From Capronia americana (taxonomy: Eukaryota; Ascomycota; Eurotiomycetes; Chaetothyriales; Herpotrichiellaceae), in NCBI GenBank assembly GCA_016110215.1, contig JADWQD010000009.1:436093-500092 (forward strand): a stretch of 64,000 nt of DNA, written 5' to 3'. The translations under genes were made by a program, and so were the position numbers. Positions 11,132 to 20,851 of the stretch are shown in pieces. Numbering within the stretch: position 1 is the first letter of the stretch; the number at the start of each line of letters is the position of its first letter. The notes beneath the pieces were generated by a model. That model saw only the letters and a program-made list of their open reading frames with translations, was not told the DNA's origin and made no database searches.

Positions 11132-12694
11132 TCATTTTTTCATAGGTCTATCTGCATCGTTCCAGCCTCGGCTGCGAGTATCGTCTCCAAACGTCGTCGC
11201 CAGCCCGTACAGCCATCGTGAGAATTGGATGCTGGGCTCATCAAAGACAGTCGTGGCTATCTCTGCCAGCCATAAAGTCACAGGCAAGAGAATCAAATGG
11301 GGAACCAGGAAGCTCAATTCCAGTCCCAGGGGCCCAACTCGAGGCAAAGGAACGCGGTTGACCCACCCCGGTATTTCAGCCGCTTGCCAGTCATTATACC
11401 AACCTGTAGCTGCGTACAGTCGTTGACCCAGTGTCCAGAGCACCGGCCCATGAACCAGATAGAAGGCAAAAGAGATTCGCCCCAGGTACTGACAAAACCT
11501 GGTTTCAAAGAAACCTTTAAGCCAGGGCAACCTGGGGGTTGAGGCCACTAAGAAGACAGCACCCCAGAAGAGAAAGAACCACTTGAAATCAAAGACTGCC
11601 TGCGGGACCAAGAAAGCAAAGTATGACCAGCCCGGCGAGTCTTTGAGCAGCTGGATATCATACTGATGCGAAGGGCAGCCGCCGAGGATTAACGCCAGTG
11701 TGAACATGGCGTAGTAGACCTGTGTCTTGACACTGCTCAGTGCGCCCATCCATTTCGGCAACTGTTGGCGCTCCGCGAGATTGTCCAGATCGCAGAGCAG
11801 CATCCCGGCCATGAACATGGCAAAATGTGCACCGTCGGCGATGTAGAGAAAGTAAATAATGAGGCCCGCCTCACACCCAAGTCGTGCAAGTCTGGTACAT
11901 CTTGAGAATGCCAATAGGGAAGTGTAAACACAGATCGAGCCACGGAACTCGAACGGGATCGACCAGGTGTGAAAGCTGTAACTGAACCATGGCTCGCCGC
12001 CCAGGCGGAATGCGAAGCTGAAGTTTTTGAATTCGCAGTACCATTTCCAGAGCTCGTCGCGCCAGATGCGTTGCGGGTCGAAGTTGGCCTTGATGCCCCA
12101 GACGTGTGGTATCGAGGCTGTTATCAAAGTACTGCAAATCACCGGGATGTAAAGCCTCAGCCAGCGTCTGAAGAGGGCGGAGCCGATGTTTTCAGACATG
12201 CGATCAAATTCCCCAGCGTGTATAAGAGTCAGAGGCTTTGCTGAGAGCACGTAACCCGAAATGACGAAGAATACCGCCACAGCGAAGTGCCCTCCTGTGA
12301 AGAGCAATCGAACTCCTGGCAGACATGCCAGATGGTGGAAGCCCTTGTAGCCATAGGCGTTTTCGAGAATGAAGGGGGAATGAGCCCAGACTTGATGATG
12401 GAGACAGTACACCAGAAGCGATGCGAAGCCTCGGAGGCCATCAAGATATGCTGTTTTGTGTAGCTTGACGTTTCGCGAATTTTGGTTGGGTGAAAATGAC
12501 CGTCTGGTGGTGGCAGCAACCCATCTCCAAGGTTCTCTTGTTGGAAATGGGTTGCTTTCGGCCTCGGTCAGGCGAATCTCGGTGACATCTGTCAAGAATC
12601 CCTTCTCAAGGAGGCCCTCATGCTTGGGAGGCATTGTTCTATGTGGTGTTATTGTTGAAAGAATAATGTAGGCCTCAGTTGCAGCCACCTTCAA
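11132..12694 (-). CDS. Acyltransferase-3 family integral membrane protein
   Basis: A single open frame of up to 520 residues. After a hydrophilic N-terminus comes the family signature AYLDGLRGFASLLVYCLHH, then about ten membrane segments including VRLLFTGGHFAVAVFFVISG and a late ISFAFYLVHGP segment. This is the layout of acyltransferase-3/OafA-like proteins, which transfer acyl groups (often acetyl) to sugars or lipids on the far side of a membrane. In fungi such genes often sit near metabolite or glycan genes. The first ATG (12694) gives an extra N-terminus; the ATG at 12634 (MPPKHEGLLEKG) is an equally good start, giving 500 residues. Donor, acceptor and product are unknown. Confidence 0.87.
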   Translation of the reverse strand: MKVAATEAYIILSTITPHRTMPPKHEGLLEKGFLTDVTEIRLTEAESNPFPTREPWRWVAATTRRSFSPNQNSRNVKLHKTAYLDGLRGFASLLVYCLHHQVWAHSPFILENAYGYKGFHHLACLPGVRLLFTGGHFAVAVFFVISGYVLSAKPLTLIHAGEFDRMSENIGSALFRRWLRLYIPVICSTLITASIPHVWGIKANFDPQRIWRDELWKWYCEFKNFSFAFRLGGEPWFSYSFHTWSIPFEFRGSICVYTSLLAFSRCTRLARLGCEAGLIIYFLYIADGAHFAMFMAGMLLCDLDNLAERQQLPKWMGALSSVKTQVYYAMFTLALILGGCPSHQYDIQLLKDSPGWSYFAFLVPQAVFDFKWFFLFWGAVFLVASTPRLPWLKGFFETRFCQYLGRISFAFYLVHGPVLWTLGQRLYAATGWYNDWQAAEIPGWVNRVPLPRVGPLGLELSFLVPHLILLPVTLWLAEIATTVFDEPSIQFSRWLYGLATTFGDDTRSRGWNDADRPMKK

Positions 12695-14052
12695 CGAGTT
12701 CTATCGAGGAGGAGACACACAGCTTGGCCAAGGTCCCGACCTCCTCCAGCAGAGCGTAGATTCTGTCCTTCGCCTGTTTGTTTGGCGACCGGGGGCTGGG
12801 TGAACTTAGAAATGCCATTCAAAAGCGTACGTACGAGATATGACATGATTGTGCAGTACATGTCGGGCCGAACGATACAGGGATTCTGATGGGCAAGTTC
12901 GACATCTGATTAGATTGCGCCAGCCCAAGAAACGCAAGACTCAGGCAACATCGACGTGTGTTAGCCAAGTACCTAGTAACAATGGCACTAGTTGTGGTCG
13001 GCTATCGATAGCATGTAAAGACACTTCGTCAAACTGGTGGTATGGTAAGGCATAATCATCTTGTCTGACGGCCTGGTGAGTAGCCGCTAGTGTATTGAAC
13101 TTGTACACCCAAAGTAGCGGGCTCCTTTGTTGGCGGTGGAGGTCACGTGGGTATATTATATGCACTGTCTTTGGTAGAGACGCTGCTAGGCCTTGATTTA
13201 CCTATTCACCTATATAGATAATTAATAATAATAACTGTAATTGATACGGCTAGTTTAACACCCTTCGCTTATATAGGTTCTTGGCCTTCTCACCCACTGA
13301 ACTTTCCTCCCCGCTCCGCTGGGGTTTCGACGAGGCTCGGCGATATCTCACAGGATCTAATCTAATCAGATCCGGCCCTTGTTATCTGATAGCTGGCCTT
13401 GGCAACTGCCGGCGTTGACCACGAACTCTTGTTGGCGCTGCAAAGTCATGACCTGCTCGCTGGACCAAGACATGTGCGGGTCTGTATCGTCCACGCCAGG
13501 TCATGCACTGCAGTCCTCCAAGTTCTTGGACCTTGCACGAAGGTTTTTGGCCTTCCTCCCAAGAATCGTCTTGCGAACATGTCCGCATCCATCCGGGCTC
13601 TTCCGCAACGAGCAATTTTTACAAGCACTTCTGGTACGCTTATGACCTCAGAGGCGCGGCTCGACTCAGGCCGATCATAAAGCGAGCGCGACACACGCAT
13701 CGCAGCCGGTACCGGAGAGTGCACCCCGATCGATAACGGGATTTTGCAGTTGGCCCGCTCAATGGAAGCGCCTCATGATCGAGGCAACTATGCACCCGCT
13801 GTGGTGAAATTTTCAGCCAGAGGGTCTTTGACAGAGAAATCGCTGCTGTGCCCGAGACCAACAAACTACTCGAGAGAAAAGACATCAGACTCTGGCCAAG
13901 TCGTACTCTCAAAGCAAGTCACGTGTTTTGCAACACTGCCAGAGGCCGATTGAGAAGCATCTCATAAGTTTAGCGAGACTATTACCCTTTGTCACCACGG
14001 CCGTTGCTGCTCCGTTCAAAGTCCCAGAGAGATATCGGGAGTTCGGCCGAAC
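12695..14052. other. Intergenic, no gene seen
   Basis: This 1.36-kb stretch lies between the start of the acyltransferase gene (minus) and the start of the glycolipid transfer gene (plus), so it contains both promoters. AT-rich sequence with TATATAGATAATTAATAA-like runs lies around 13200-13260. Short open frames at 13380-13740 overlap on both strands and match nothing I recognise. Confidence 0.5.
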
Positions 14053-14730
14053 ATGGTCAGGATCCAGATTCCTGCGGGCAAGACATGGTTCGACATGCAA
14101 AAAGGACATTTTGCCAATGTGCCTATCCTGGACGAGCACGAGCAGCGAGGAGTCTCGACGACCGAATTTTTAGAGGCCACTGAGTCTACCGTGACCATTT
14201 TCGACCTGCTAGGCTCTGCAGTGTTCACGCCGATAAAGCACGACATGCTGTTCAATGTCAGTCGGGTCCGTGAGCGGCAGCAAACTTCGGCCGACGCATC
14301 CTCAACGCTGCAGACACTGATCAAGGATGAGCTCGCTTCTGGGGCGCATTGGGCCGCTGAGGGCCTGACGTGGCTGGTTCGCGGGTTAGATTTCATGGCG
14401 CATGCCTTTCGCGCGGACCTCAATGACAACAAGGCCGTTGCGGTGACGGAAAAATACCCCCGGAAGGAACTGGGGGCCCTGTTTCGCGAAAGCTACAAAA
14501 CCACCTTGTCTCCGTATCATACAATTATGATCCGACCAATTTTCAGAGCAGCGATGAGTGCGGCACCACGGCGCAAAGACTTTTATATCCGGCTGACAGG
14601 CCAAGGGGTAGACGCTGAAGTAACGCGGCAGGCCCTGGAGAAATGGGTCGCCGCGCTGGAGGAAATTGTGCTCATCCTGCAGGAATTTCTGGCAAGTGAC
14701 GAAGGGAAGTGGTCCGAGGGCAACGAGTAG
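14053..14730 (+). CDS. Glycolipid transfer protein (GLTP/HET-C2-like)
   Basis: A single open frame of 225 residues, close to the roughly 208 of Podospora HET-C2. The GLTP fold can be followed: TWFDMQKGHFANVPI, STTEFLEA, FDLLGSAVFTPIKHDMLFNV, LTWLVRGLDF, then SPYHTIMIRPIF and RRKDFYIRL. By alignment with human GLTP, the sugar-headgroup residues map to D64, N68, W107 and H156, all present; the usual lysine is R71. GLTPs move glycosphingolipids between cytosolic membrane faces. In Podospora anserina het-c alleles also trigger vegetative incompatibility with NLR partners het-d and het-e. Whether this copy is allelic or incompatibility-active is unknown; two broken genes of fungal self/non-self-like families lie 3-6 kb downstream. 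Confidence 0.9.
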   Translation: MVRIQIPAGKTWFDMQKGHFANVPILDEHEQRGVSTTEFLEATESTVTIFDLLGSAVFTPIKHDMLFNVSRVRERQQTSADASSTLQTLIKDELASGAHWAAEGLTWLVRGLDFMAHAFRADLNDNKAVAVTEKYPRKELGALFRESYKTTLSPYHTIMIRPIFRAAMSAAPRRKDFYIRLTGQGVDAEVTRQALEKWVAALEEIVLILQEFLASDEGKWSEGNE

Positions 14731-14914
14731 GGCGCAAAATAGGCTGAGCGTAGAACGACTTTATCAATGGCGAGAAACCCAAATGATGACTCGGAATCTA
14801 TCAATGCAAGGATCCCGGGCAGATTGACAAAGTGTGGTCTCTATGAAGCGAGTCAAGGAATTTTATCAAGCTGCCAGAGAACCTTGAAGTCCCGGGCTAT
14901 GTTTCTCCTTTGTA

Positions 14915-15755
14915 TCACTCCTCTGCAAAAGGAGGGTATCCCTTTGACCGCCACTCGTCAAAGGTCATGCCATTTGCAGCCGACGGCATTCGAACCATGA
15001 GTGGCACCTCAATGTCCTCGTCTGTGTGTAGTAGCTCCTTCTTGTGCACCAACTTCTCGTTGATCCTTTCAAAGCCCACGGTTTCATACAACGTCCAGGT
15101 CGACGGTGATGCCTCGACGTAGACCGGCAATTCTGCTCGGTCGGCCAAATCAACCCCCCACAAAATCAAGGCCATGCCGGCTTTGAGGCCCTGGCTTTCT
15201 GGTCGGATTGCGATTGCATGAACATCTGGAGTAAGGCAAAGTCAGCTGCTGGGGTGAGCCTCAGAATCAGAGTGTTGTTCAAATCAAGATACATCGCGTC
15301 CCATCACGATCCCGTCTCTGCATGTGCAATCGCACAGAGGGCCGTTGCTAATACTTACAGACGTATTTCCTGTCTCCCCACAGCTTCTCCCTCATCTCCC
15401 AGAGCGGCTTGACCACGGCTTCGGCACGCTCTTTCTCAGCACCCTGGAGCCAGGGGATGCCGGTCCACGCGCGCTCTTCTTCACTGCGCCTTGAAAGAAA
15501 GGCGTCGGCCAAGATCATGCCAACAATTTCGTTTTGGTCGGTATCAACAACTTTCCACGTGTATTGAGTGGTACTGCGGTGCCAGTAATCGAGCGTTGCC
15601 GCCGTATGGCCTTTGCGGAACTCTTCCGTGATGCCCCCAGGGAACAATATACTCAGTATGATCGAGGCCATCTTTTCATTCTTGAAGGCGCTAAAGTAGC
15701 AGTCGTAGACCTTTTCGATGTCCGGAATCAGGGCCGGTGCCACCACGAATCCCAT
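14915..15755 (-). CDS. GNAT-family N-acetyltransferase
   Basis: Two minus-strand exons (15755-15359, 15225-14915) joined across a 133-nt intron (GTAAGT donor, CAG acceptor) give 235 residues. The core VHAIAIRPESQGLKAGMALI corresponds to GNAT motif A (acetyl-CoA pyrophosphate loop, usually Q/RxxGxG/A), and LPVYVEASPSTWTLYETVGF is motif B. These are typical of fungal small-molecule or unspecific GNAT enzymes; the acceptor cannot be predicted. Motif A reads QGLKAG rather than the commoner QGxGxG, within known variation. The gene converges with the glycolipid transfer gene, 184 bp apart. Confidence 0.87.
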
Positions 15756-16674
15756 TGTGCAGGTTTGAGCTCTGTTCTCCTGGTTTGTAGACCTGGTTTA
15801 GAATCAACGCTTTTTGACAGGGGTGTGTCGCGTCTGTGACAGCCTTGATAAGTGCCTTGTGTATACCAGTAGGTTGTTGCTTTCGTAATTCTACGGTGCT
15901 GTTGCCTGTAATGATGACTCGTCCGTTTCCACGTTGGCTCTAGAGTAGTACAATACAGTTTCGCTTTGCAAACAATGCTGTAGTCAGTAACCGATCTCAA
16001 AGGCCCAAACAGCAACCTCACGGAAGTAAAAAAACATCAACAAAGCCAGGATGATCTCCAACTTTAGAGGCAGAGCTGTAATGCTTGCCATGGGGGTTAT
16101 CCGCCTGTTGTCAATTTGTCTTGGTACATGGCCTGCGTCCGAATTCGGAGCTCATGTCCCGGCTTAGCAACTTTTTTCTTTGGCTCGTGTTTCGTGCCGT
16201 GGCTGCGATCTGGAACTTGAGGCCCATTTCCAGTGCCACATGAAACTAGACTTGAATGGCTAGTGAGGTGGAATCGATTGAGTAGTTCATGGAGCCTTCG
16301 CTAAAGCGCGACGTGCGGATAAACCTTTGGTGTCCAAAGCTGGAAATGCAAAGTGCGCACGTCGAACCTGATGAACTAACAGTGTCAATAGCAGTTAATT
16401 ATCTGTGTGTGGTAAAGAGGCAGATGAAGGCTTGGCCGCGTCTCCGTCAAGGTTCTGAAGAAGTATCGTAGAGAAAAGACCGCACCGTCTCGCGGTTGAG
16501 CTACGATACAGACTGTGCTCGTTGTGCTGGCAGTGTCTCCAGCCTTGCGCTATTGCAGGCGGCGACCACGCCCCGGATGCAACCCAAGCTGGTGTTTGCT
16601 TCGAAAAGTTCTGCTATTCCTTGCTGGTCGGTTGGTGAACTTGGCCGCGGTCTCCAGGAACCTTGCTCTTATGA
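15756..16674. other. Intergenic; no gene, one strong hairpin
   Basis: No supported coding frame. The stretch includes the promoter of the GNAT gene on its left side and a hairpin-forming inverted repeat at 16463-16509, listed separately. Confidence 0.5.
16463..16509. repeat. Two-tier inverted repeat (hairpin)
   Basis: A perfect 9-bp outer stem, GTATCGTAG at 16463-16471 and CTACGATAC at 16501-16509, encloses a second perfect 5-bp stem, ACCGC at 16479-16483 and GCGGT at 16492-16496, with an 8-nt loop. Unpaired AGAAAAG and TGAG separate the stems. It is not a tRNA: there is no D, anticodon or T arm. It may be a transcription-linked hairpin, a remnant of a small transposon end, or chance. Confidence 0.6.
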
Positions 16675-16807
16675 TTAGAGCCACCCTCCCGTTGGTTTGG
16701 GCGATGGGTGACGGGGTGGGTAACGGGTCGATCGCGTACGTAGGAACGGCGTACGTGACGCTCTTTCTCCTGATCGGTATTGACCATCCTCATCCTTGTT
16801 CTGGACT

Positions 16808-19240
16808 TCACGATCGATGGATACCACCTTCACTTGATCCCCCACTGGCATTCGTGTATGGGTTACTTCCCTTAGAACTGGCGTTGATGGGTAACCCTCC
16901 TGACTCTGGTTTAGCGCATTTGGGTCCTTGGGAGGATAGTGTGTGATGGTTCTCATATCGTCTTTCATCCGCCTCGGAGGATCCCTTTATTGGCGGTGAC
17001 GGCGGCGAAGTTCGTGGTTGCAATAGTCGACTCCCCTCGATAGGTACCTCCTCTTCCCCTACCTCGTTAGGCTCTGTTGCCGGTAGTCCTTCCACATCAG
17101 AAGCGGGGGACACTGGATTCCCCGCTATTGTCTCGTCGCTAATCTCTCTGCGTTATTCTTCGGAAAGCTTGACGAGGCGAGAAACGACCTGCGTTGCTGT
17201 CAGTAATTGGATCTCGCCGTCATCGTCGTCGATGCTAATATGTGGTGAAATGCCGATGTTGGCTGAGACATTGCGAGTATGCCCCTTCGCGCCGAATGGC
17301 CTTGAGGGCTTCGAGCTCGTAGACTTTGGTGCAGGAAGATGTTCGATGTCTAACCAAGTGACCGTGGGAGAAGCTGTCGAGGCCGAGGTCGATCGAGAAC
17401 GAGGACCCTGGACGGCTTCACGGGGAGAACCAGGCACGCAGTCGAAAGATAGAATAGAACGCCCGGAAGAAAGCTGCAGTGAGTCCTCATTCGCCAAGTT
17501 TGAGGTATTCTTATTCGGATCAGTCTCCTGAGCGTCGTCGTCGGGCTCAGTGTCAGTGGAGCGAGGCAATGCAAATAAAGCGATTCATATCAGATGGTTA
17601 GCGATATGCCGTTCTGCTTGATCAAATGCGTCAAAGGATGCTTGACAAAGAGGGCATTTCCGACTACGTGCCAGAGTCAGGTTTGCTGTTGCTGCTCCCG
17701 CAGGAACGACGCTCTCACGAGCCGTCGGGAACGGTCGCTCGGTGGTGTCGTTCGCTGACCCGTGTTGCGCAATTCCATGTGCTTGAAATTCATGGTTGAT
17801 CCAGTCTGTGAAGCTGCCATGGAGCTGAGAGGCTTCCTTGCAATTTTCAAATGTGCATACGTAGGGTCGAAGGTCTTTGATTATGTGATCGCTTTGCATG
17901 CATCAGTCTGTTTTCCCGGTTTGCATAGTCCTCATATCTGATTCCGCAGCAGTCGCTTCGAGCAGATGGTGAAACAATAGGGACATTCGAACTCCTTGAG
18001 GCTTTGCTGAGACGTGTACTTCTCTGGGACTGGAGGGAACTCGATGACCTTACCGGCTTTGGTTGGCTCTGGTAGCACGACACCTACAGTCGAGAACGCA
18101 GACCTTGCGTCGTCGAGGTCAATCTTGGTGTGATTGACATGAGTCGCGGTGGTAGGTTGGAGTGGCCAGAGGCTGAAGGTGCCAGCTCTGCAGAAGGAAA
18201 TTAAATCTACTGGGCGAGTTTCTGCTTTGCGATCTCTCTATGTCTAATTTGGTTCAACCTGTGGTGCTTCCAGTAGGCAAATTGCCGCCGTCTCTGGTTG
18301 TTCGCCCTTGCCAATCGGTCCACCAGGAAGGAAGCACCGACGCCCTTGCCATGCCGGGAACCCGTATACGATTAGATAAGTTGTTGGATAAGTAGTTTAT
18401 CGATGCGGAGCTCCTGGAACGAGTGGAAAAGGCCGACGCTGCTGTCCTAGTCAACCTCCTCGTACAGGTCGCCTTTGGAAAGACCCATCCGCGTTGCGGG
18501 ATTTCGGACCCCCATGGCGCGCTTGAAGAGTCTGTCAATCGAGTCTACAACGCTCTTGAAAGCCGCTTGAGCGGACGTCTCGTCGCCGAAGCCTTCTGAC
18601 GAGGCGCTGTCGTCGCTGTCGGATAACAGCTCGTCCGCAGGCTGCGCTTGTCCGCTATCATCTCCGGGGGAGTCGAACCGTTCGAAAAATTGACTAAACA
18701 GCCAGATTTCAGCTACCGATCGTGGAGCGTAAAGCTCAGAAAAGGGAGCGAGACATCACAGGGCAGCCGTCTGCTCCCACCAACAGGAGTACTATCATCT
18801 CTGAGCCACTGTCCTTTGATCTAACCACAGTGCTCGGAGAATGTGGCCCTTTGCTGGCACAATAAACGTCTCCGAATAAATTCACTTTTCTGTCGAGGAG
18901 AAAAGAAAGGAAGGAGAGACGCAGGGGCAACTTACTGCTTTTCGATGCATGCAACAGGTCGTTAAGCACTTTCATGGAGTATTGGTAGAGGTTCTCTGCG
19001 TCGCGAAACCGATAATCTAAGGAGGCGTGACCCCGTTAGTGGAGGCCGAGGTTAACCGCCTATAGATGGAACCGGTCTTGCTCGTTCGCAACCTTCTCGC
19101 CGTCCAAGCCCAAGTTGTCGTCGGTGTCGTCCCATCTTTGTGCGAGGCTCTCAAAGGGCGGCACAATCCTGAAGCCGACCGCGGCCAGACTCCTAGGAAC
19201 ACCACTGTTGCCAGGGCCCGACATGGTCCCAATGTGTCGC
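16808..19240 (-). pseudogene. Degenerate C2H2 zinc-finger gene with multiple stops and frameshifts
   Basis: Reading the minus strand, pieces of one protein appear in order. First: GPGNSGVPRSLAAVGFRI, then DRFHL-stop-AVNLGLH-stop-RGHASLDYRFRDAE (about 19060-18980). A likely intron begins GTAAGTTGCC near 18935. Next come FFERFDSPGDD, an acidic linker and DRLFKRAMGVRNPATRMGLS (18540-18490), which ends at a TAG. Then come LVDRLARANNQRRRQFAYWK, and VPEKYTSQQSLKEFECPYCF (about 18030-17970). A frameshift leads to DHIIKDLRPYVCTFENCKEA with a second finger, RKCPLCQASFD...HIANHL (17899-17585). A Ser-rich tail frame (17569-17153) continues past a single TAA to 16808. This order matches a common fungal zinc-finger family of unknown function. 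At least five in-frame stops and one or more frameshifts make a working protein unlikely. Boundaries are approximate. Confidence 0.75.
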
Positions 19241-19600
19241 TGTTGCGTTATCTGACAAGGTCATCCAGAGATGATGGAGGCAGGGTCTTTCGGCACCACA
19301 TCGCTGACGACCTTGTGTCGATGTCGGAGAAAACACAGACACTGTGAGGCATGAGGCAGGCAGCTAGATTCTCATTAGCGAAGATCGTTCTGACGCCTAT
19401 CAAGACGTGATCGTCCACTGACGCTAAACAGGAAACGTGGTGTAGGCATAGCAAGGTGTCGGGCTCCCCTTCATCCCCCAGTCTCAGCCTCAGCCTCACA
19501 ACCCCGCCTTTTCAACTTCGGCAGACAAGCGATGATGTCAAGACTGTAATCGCCCTGGAGGCAGCCTGACCAAGGTACGTCCATGAGGCCTTGTGTCCCT

Positions 19601-20190
19601 CATGAGCGGTTTCGAGGTCGTAGGCGTGGTTCTCGGCGCCTTGCCGATCATCGTGTCCATCCTGGAGTCGTACAAGTCGCTAGGGCGTGCGAGAGTGGCA
19701 TTCAGAACAAACAGTTCGACCTCGATCGCATGATCAATGCACTGTCATGGCAGAAGACGTTCATCGAGGGAGATCTCAAGATTTTATTGCGCAGCGTCGG
19801 ATTCTAGGATCTTGCCATCCATAAAATTGGATCCGGCTCCTACGAGGCACTATTGCAGGACACGGACATTCAGAAGTAAGTCTGGGCCTATATGGGTCCC
19901 CGTTTCGAGTCATATGTCCAGCTCGTGTCAGATTGTGAGCGCACCCTTCTGAGTATAGTGAGATCGGTGAAGGGCTTACAACAGGGGTCTTGGGTAGGTG
20001 ATCACCATGGACAATTCGTATCAAGCATTCTTACTTCAATACAGGTTGACAATGGCAAACTGGCCGACACGGGCATCTTTGAGGAGGTGGTGAAGCCCTT
20101 GTGGGAGAATTCCCAAGTTCGGTGACAAGTGGTTGTTTGCGAACTTTGCGAAGTACAGCCGCATGGACACGGTGTTTGGCGAACAGAGTA
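19601..20190 (+). pseudogene. Broken gene of the fungal MSGxEVxGVVLGALP family
   Basis: ATG at 19601 opens MSGFEVVGVVLGALPIIVSI and continues for about 43 codons to a stop. The protein then resumes in another frame: NKQFDLDRMINALSWQKTFI, LLRSVGF, stop, SGSYEALLQDTDIQK, stop, then WAYMGPRFESYVQLVSDCE, LLSIVRSVKGLQQGS, a possible intron (GTAGGTGATC to AATACAG, about 19994-20042), and VDNGKLADTGIFEEVVKPLW. This matches, in order, a large Pezizomycotina family whose N-terminal region resembles HeLo-like helical domains; the function is unproven. One frameshift and two stops within about 350 bp indicate a pseudogene. It is transcribed away from the broken zinc-finger gene, with starts about 0.4 kb apart. 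Confidence 0.72.
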
Positions 20191-20851
20191 TCCGCCCGGG
20201 GAAGTCGCCTCCGCCCGTAAAATCAGCCCCCAGGCTCCCCGGCCACTCAGGACATCAGAGCCAACCCCGGGGCTTTCCGTAGGCTTCTAGGCGTTACCCG
20301 AGTACTCACTCCTGGAACTACGATTAGATGCTCCCCAAGTTTTGTCTTCTCAATATTTTCCCTTACGGTTGCTCCTTCTTCCATCCTTCATCGCAGGCAT
20401 TCCTCAAATGATCCCAGTACTTGTGCAGCAGCCTTCATGCACGTTTGTCGTGTTGAAGTGCCATTGGTCGAACACTGCCTGCTTCACGTCGTTCTCGTGC
20501 AGCCCAGCCCGCATCCCCGTGGGGTCCGAGCCTGTCAAGCCGGTCATCAGGAAGCGCGACTTGACCTGCTTGCAAATGGAATTGTGATAGATGGTGAAGA
20601 ATCAGTCCTCAGTGGCTTGCCTTGATGAGACAACATCCCAGGGTCGGACCAGACTTTGTTGGCCCAACTGGTCGAGATGCCGTGGCCAAGACCATCTGAG
20701 AAGGTAGCAGAGATCCTCACGTTCGCCCTGAGTGACAGGACCAGTACGGGCTGCAAGTGATGCACGAAGCTTTTCTACCTGAGATCTATCTCCTTTGAAC
20801 AACAACAACAACGGCACAGTCATTGCTTCTCGAACAGTGCATTGAACCCTC
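20191..20851. other. Intergenic, possibly decayed tail of the upstream pseudogene
   Basis: Just after the pseudogene the plus strand reads FGDKWLFANFAKYSRMD before the frame decays, so some of this may be eroded coding sequence. A short CAA repeat (about 20799-20812) lies upstream of the SDR start. Confidence 0.4.

Noticed and set aside
16515..16946. Plus-strand 143-residue frame next to the zinc-finger pseudogene
   Set aside because: Hydrophobic but without family or splice signals, and it overlaps the antisense tail of the decayed gene.
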